Shown here: positions 5,495 to 8,944 of the stretch, in pieces
How the letters are laid out: each line of letters opens with the position of its first letter
Position numbering within the stretch: position 1 is the stretch's first letter
Assembly: GCA_001794935.1 (NCBI GenBank)
Contig: MGLY01000010.1
Coordinates: 1 to 8,944, forward strand
From: Chlamydiae bacterium RIFCSPHIGHO2_12_FULL_49_9
GTDB lineage: Bacteria; Chlamydiota; Chlamydiia; Chlamydiales; SM23-39
Reading direction: 5' to 3'
DNA: 8,944 nucleotides
Notes under the pieces: model-generated
Database searches by the model: none
Told to the model about the DNA's origin: nothing
What the model saw: the letters and a program-made list of their open reading frames with translations, nothing else
Translations under genes and position numbers: made by a program

Positions 5495-7938
5495 ACTTCT
5501 GCGACAGATTCAATTTTCTGAGCTCCGACCACGAGGTCATTTTTCTCTTTGAGGTTCACAAGGCGAACTCCTTGAGTCGATCTTCCCATGACGCGCACAT
5601 CTTTCATCGGGATCCGAACCGCTTGTCCGGCCCCTGACATGAGAAGAACGCTATCCGCATCGGTCACGCTCAGCGCGCCAACCACCATCCCGTTTCTCTC
5701 CGAGGTGATGATCGAGCGAACGCCGACGCCGCCCCGGTTTGTCTGGCGGAAGTCATCCACTTTGGATCTCTTTCCAAAGCCGTTTTCGCAAACGACGAGG
5801 ATCGTCTCTTCGGGAGTGACGACTTCGCAGCCGACGACGATATCCTTTTCATTTTTAAGCGTAACTCCGCGAACGCCTCTAGCCACTCTTCCGACTGTGC
5901 GAACCAGCGACTCATCAAAGCGAACCGCCATGCCGTTTCTCGTAAAGAGCATAATCTGCTCTGTCTCTCTTGTCATGCGGGCAGCGATGAGCTCATCCCC
6001 TTCATCGATATTGAGGGCGTAAACTCCCTTTTTTCGAGGATTTGCGAAGGCAGAGAGCTCGGATTTTTTCACAACGCCTTTGAGCGTTGCGAGCAAGATG
6101 CATGCCTTGTCTTCAAAGTTTTTTACCTTTAAGATCGCGGCCACTTTCTCGTTTTCCCTCAAATCTTCGAGCAGATTGATGAGAGGACGCCCCTTCGTGC
6201 GGCGGCTTCCTTCCGGGATCTGCCATACTTTTGTCCAATAGCACCTGCCGTGCGTTGTGAAGATGAGGAGATAGTCGTGCGTTGAGGCGACGTAGATATT
6301 TTTGAGCGAGTCGTCCTCTTTTTTCATCTCCATGCCAATGACGCCAGCCCCGCCGCGCCTTTGCTCGCGGAAGGTGTGGATCGGCATTCTCTTGATGTAG
6401 TCATCGTTCGAAATCGCAATCACAACCTGCTCGTCTGCAATGAGATCTTCCATTTGAAGCTCCCCTTCTGCAGCGACGATCTTTGTCTTGCGCTCCGACT
6501 TATGGCTTTTTTTCAGATCCTCTAATTCTTCCCGGATGATGCCGCGAACGAGCTCTTCGGAGGCCAAAATCGCCTTGTAATGGGCAATTTTCTGTAAGAG
6601 ATCTTTGTATTCGGCGTCGATCTTTTCAGCCTCAAGCCCGGTGAGCTGATAGAGGCGAAGATCGAGCACTGCATTCGATTGCTTTTCGCTTAAGCCAAAT
6701 CGAGCCATCAATTCCGATCTCGCAGCGTCTCTATTTTGAGAGGCGCGAATCACTCTCACTACCTCGTCGAGGTGAGCAAGCGCCTTCAAATATCCTTCGA
6801 GGATATGGGCTCTCGCCTCCGCTTTTGCAAGCTCGAAGCGGGTTCTTCTGCGGATCACTTCCATTCGATGGTCGATCCACGCCGAGATGAAGTGTTTGAT
6901 ATTCATCGTGCGGGGAAGGCCGTGATCGAGCGCGAGCATATTGCAGCCAAAAGTGATCTGCAAATCGCTATTTTTGTAGAGCTGGTTGATCGCGACGTCT
7001 GCGATTTCGCCCCGTTTTAGCTCCAAAACGATCCTGAGACCATCTTTATCCGACTCATCTCTGATGTCGGAGATGCCAGTGATCACTTTTTCGTTGATCA
7101 GCTCTGCGATCCTCTCGATCAGTCTCGATTTATTGACGTTGTAGGGAACTTCATCGACGACAATCTGTTGGCGGCCATTGGCCAAATCTTCCGTGCGCAT
7201 GAGGGCTCTTAAAAGAAGCTTGCCGCGCCCTGTGTGATACGCCTCTTTAATGCCCCGATAGCCGCAGATCATCCCGCCTGTCGGGAAGTCGGGACCGGGC
7301 ATTACCTTCATGATATCGTCAATCGAAACCATCCTGTCTTCCAAAACAAGGATTGTCGCGTTGATGAGCTCAAGCAAATTGTGAGGAGGGATGTTTGTCG
7401 CCATACCGACAGCGATCCCCGATGAACCGTTGCAAAGGAGGTTCGGGAATCTCGCCGGAAATACGGTCGGCTCGGTCTTCGTCTCATCGTAGTTGGGAAT
7501 CATCTCGACGGTGTCTTTATCGAGATCTTCCATAAGCGCCATCGCAGCGGACGTCAGTCTCGCCTCGGTGTAACGCATCGCAGCTGGGGGATCTCCGTCA
7601 ATCGATCCAAAATTACCCTGTCCGTTGATGAGCGTATAGCGCATCACCCAGTCTTGGGCCAAGCGGACAAGCGTTGGGTAGATCACCGTCTCGCCGTGGG
7701 GGTGGTAGTCGCCCGAGGTGTCGCCCGAGATCTTTGCGCATTTTCTATGCTTTGCTCCGGGGCTTAAGTTCAACTGTCTCATCGCGTAGAGAATGCGGCG
7801 CTGCGAGGGCTTTAAACCATCTCTTACATCCGGCAAGGCTCTTGAGATAATGACCGACATCGAGTAGCGAAGGTAGCTCTCCTTCATCTCCTCTTCGACA
7901 TTGCGTGGGACGATCACTTCATCTTTCGTATAAGACAT
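5491..7938 (-). CDS. gyrA: DNA gyrase subunit A
   Basis: The DNA-cleaving and DNA-wrapping subunit of DNA gyrase, which with GyrB (A2B2) introduces negative supercoils using ATP. The 815-residue protein has the breakage-reunion domain first (about 10-490): a catalytic Tyr at 123 in AAMRYTEARL, the IDGDPPAAM loop before it, GSSGIAVGMATNIPPHN (171-187) and the LDLRLYQLTGLE gate helix (425-436). The C-terminal beta-pinwheel (about 500-805) starts with the GyrA box QRRGGAG at 526-532, which distinguishes gyrase from topoisomerase IV ParC. In the quinolone-resistance-determining region the positions equivalent to E. coli Ser83 and Asp87 are Thr84 and Pro88. The start is 11 bases after gyrB, with AAGAGAG at 7945-7951 overlapping the gyrB stop as ribosome-binding site. 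The stop overlaps the tmk start by ATGA. There is no acidic C-terminal tail. Confidence 0.99.
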   Translation of the reverse strand: MSYTKDEVIVPRNVEEEMKESYLRYSMSVIISRALPDVRDGLKPSQRRILYAMRQLNLSPGAKHRKCAKISGDTSGDYHPHGETVIYPTLVRLAQDWVMRYTLINGQGNFGSIDGDPPAAMRYTEARLTSAAMALMEDLDKDTVEMIPNYDETKTEPTVFPARFPNLLCNGSSGIAVGMATNIPPHNLLELINATILVLEDRMVSIDDIMKVMPGPDFPTGGMICGYRGIKEAYHTGRGKLLLRALMRTEDLANGRQQIVVDEVPYNVNKSRLIERIAELINEKVITGISDIRDESDKDGLRIVLELKRGEIADVAINQLYKNSDLQITFGCNMLALDHGLPRTMNIKHFISAWIDHRMEVIRRRTRFELAKAEARAHILEGYLKALAHLDEVVRVIRASQNRDAARSELMARFGLSEKQSNAVLDLRLYQLTGLEAEKIDAEYKDLLQKIAHYKAILASEELVRGIIREELEDLKKSHKSERKTKIVAAEGELQMEDLIADEQVVIAISNDDYIKRMPIHTFREQRRGGAGVIGMEMKKEDDSLKNIYVASTHDYLLIFTTHGRCYWTKVWQIPEGSRRTKGRPLINLLEDLRENEKVAAILKVKNFEDKACILLATLKGVVKKSELSAFANPRKKGVYALNIDEGDELIAARMTRETEQIMLFTRNGMAVRFDESLVRTVGRVARGVRGVTLKNEKDIVVGCEVVTPEETILVVCENGFGKRSKVDDFRQTNRGGVGVRSIITSERNGMVVGALSVTDADSVLLMSGAGQAVRIPMKDVRVMGRSTQGVRLVNLKEKNDLVVGAQKIESVAEV

Positions 7939-7949
7939 GAAACACTCTC

Positions 7950-8944
7950 TTAAATATCCAGGTTTTTAACCGACAAGGCGTGCTGTTCGATAAAGAGTCT
8001 TCTAGGCTCCACTTCTTCGCCCATGAGCATCGAGAACATTCTGTCTGCCGCAATCGCATCGGGCAGCGTTACTTTGACAAGCGTTCTCATCGCAGGATCC
8101 ATCGTCGTTTCCCAAAGCTGGTCTGCGTTCATCTCGCCAAGACCTTTGTAGCGCTGCACTTCAACGCCCTTGCGGCCATTGGCTCTGATCGCATCAATCA
8201 TCTCGCGGAGCGTGTAGAGAGGCGTTACTTTACCCCCCTCTTCGACCATTTCGAAGAGATCTCCTTCAGCGATGCAATAATTTTCCAGCTTCAGGCGGAA
8301 CGCCACTAATTTTTCTGTGAGCGAGATCAGGCGATTCGGATCGTAAAGCTCGGTAAAGGCAAGCGCTTTTACGATGAAGTTTTTCATCTCTTCTGTCACC
8401 TCTTCAGCCGGAATCGAAGCAAGGGTCTCTTCATGTGTTTTCTTTTGAAGCTCTTCGTTCTCTTTTTTCAGTTCGATGAGCTCTTTTTCATTGTAGATAA
8501 ACTGGTACTTGCTGCCGATGGCCACTTGGTACTGCGGGAAGCTGTCTCCCTTTCTCGCAGAGACAAATTCCCTAAACGGAACTCCCTTTCTCTCAATTGA
8601 GCTGATAAACACTTCGACCTCCAAAACGAGATCCATCAGCTTTTCAGTGTCTTCTTTCGAATAGGGCTTTTTCGTCTTTGCGCTCTGGATCAAAAGATCG
8701 CCAAGGCCGAGTTTCAGCAAGTACTCATCCATCTCTCTTTCTGAGTGAATGTACTGGCTCGTTTTCTTGCGCGTCACCTTAAAGAGGGGCGGTTTTGCAA
8801 TGTAGATAAAGTTGTTCTCAATCAGCGCCGGCATATGGCGATAGAAGAACGTCATGAGGAGCGTTCGGATGTGGGAGCCGTCGACGTCGGCATCCGTCAT
8901 GATGATCACTTTGTGGTAGCGGAGCTTGGAGAGGTTAAAATTCT
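7950..8944 (-). CDS. gyrB: DNA gyrase subunit B, C-terminal part (5' end outside window)
   Basis: The ATPase/TOPRIM subunit of DNA gyrase; only the last 330 residues are here, and the frame runs open to the window edge. A GTG at 8909 is an internal valine codon, not a start. The fragment begins inside the TOPRIM domain (PF01751): IIMTDADVDG with the metal-binding aspartates of the D-x-D pair, then SHIRTLL and FFYR. YIAKPPLFKV follows, then an insertion of about 170 residues (roughly 8178-8705) before VQRYKGLGEM, LWETTMDP and the EPRR-FIE C terminus (PF00986). The insertion makes this the long Gram-negative-type GyrB rather than the short Bacillus type; it contains a charged stretch around KELIELKKENEELQKK likely to be helical or coiled-coil. 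It is the first gene of the minus-strand operon visible here, followed after 11 bases by gyrA. The N-terminal GHKL ATPase domain lies outside the window. Confidence 0.98.
   Translation of the reverse strand, partial: NFNLSKLRYHKVIIMTDADVDGSHIRTLLMTFFYRHMPALIENNFIYIAKPPLFKVTRKKTSQYIHSEREMDEYLLKLGLGDLLIQSAKTKKPYSKEDTEKLMDLVLEVEVFISSIERKGVPFREFVSARKGDSFPQYQVAIGSKYQFIYNEKELIELKKENEELQKKTHEETLASIPAEEVTEEMKNFIVKALAFTELYDPNRLISLTEKLVAFRLKLENYCIAEGDLFEMVEEGGKVTPLYTLREMIDAIRANGRKGVEVQRYKGLGEMNADQLWETTMDPAMRTLVKVTLPDAIAADRMFSMLMGEEVEPRRLFIEQHALSVKNLDI

Noticed and set aside
5588..6022. 144-codon plus-strand frame opposite the GyrA C-terminal domain
   Set aside because: It is a shadow frame of gyrA: its Ser/Thr/Pro-rich composition is typical of antisense translation, with no motif or context.
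8907..8909. GTG as a start of a short GyrB-like gene
   Set aside because: The frame stays open upstream with GyrB-like residues (LSKLRYHK) to the window edge, and the codon sits inside the TOPRIM domain.

Overview
The window looks like a chromosomal segment of a member of the Chlamydiota. Two things support this. First, a gyrB-gyrA-tmk-holB run on the minus strand matches the gene order I recall from Chlamydia trachomatis. Second, a fragment of a TLC-type ATP/ADP (nucleotide) translocase is present, a family typical of obligate intracellular bacteria (Chlamydiota, Rickettsiales). Two additional genes that I do not recognise, and an apparently moderate GC content, suggest an amoeba-associated 'environmental' chlamydia (Parachlamydiales-like) rather than Chlamydiaceae. 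That last step is inference.

Plus strand, left end (1-1356): the C-terminal 157 residues of a TLC-family nucleotide transporter, cut by the window edge, followed after 34 bases by a complete NAD kinase gene. The two genes read in the same direction and are close enough to be co-transcribed. A nucleotide importer feeding NAD phosphorylation is a reasonable but unproven functional link.

Minus strand (1313-8944, reading right to left): gyrB (5' end outside the window), gyrA, tmk, holB, then two tandem paralogous genes of unknown function (444 and 413 codons). Joints are tight: 11 bases between gyrB and gyrA, a 4-base ATGA overlap for gyrA/tmk, an 8-base overlap for tmk/holB, 48 AT-rich bases before the first unknown gene, and another 4-base ATGA overlap between the two unknown genes. 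The first four genes supply DNA supercoiling (gyrase A and B), dTTP synthesis (thymidylate kinase) and the clamp-loader delta' subunit, so they form a DNA-replication operon. The unknown pair is appended downstream and may be partly co-transcribed with it.

The most unusual part of the window is the unknown pair. The two proteins align along most of their length and share blocks such as PFAPDA, NFG-NI, DWIGALHS and LFRWFLSW. The distal copy has lost the C-terminal end that its sister keeps. Its similarity to the sister stops at, or within a few codons of, the place where its reading frame runs into the 3' end of the NAD kinase gene on the other strand, so the two genes converge with a 44-base overlap and no terminator. 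I saw no RNA genes, CRISPR arrays, insertion sequences or phage genes. No intergenic stretch longer than 48 bases exists in the window.
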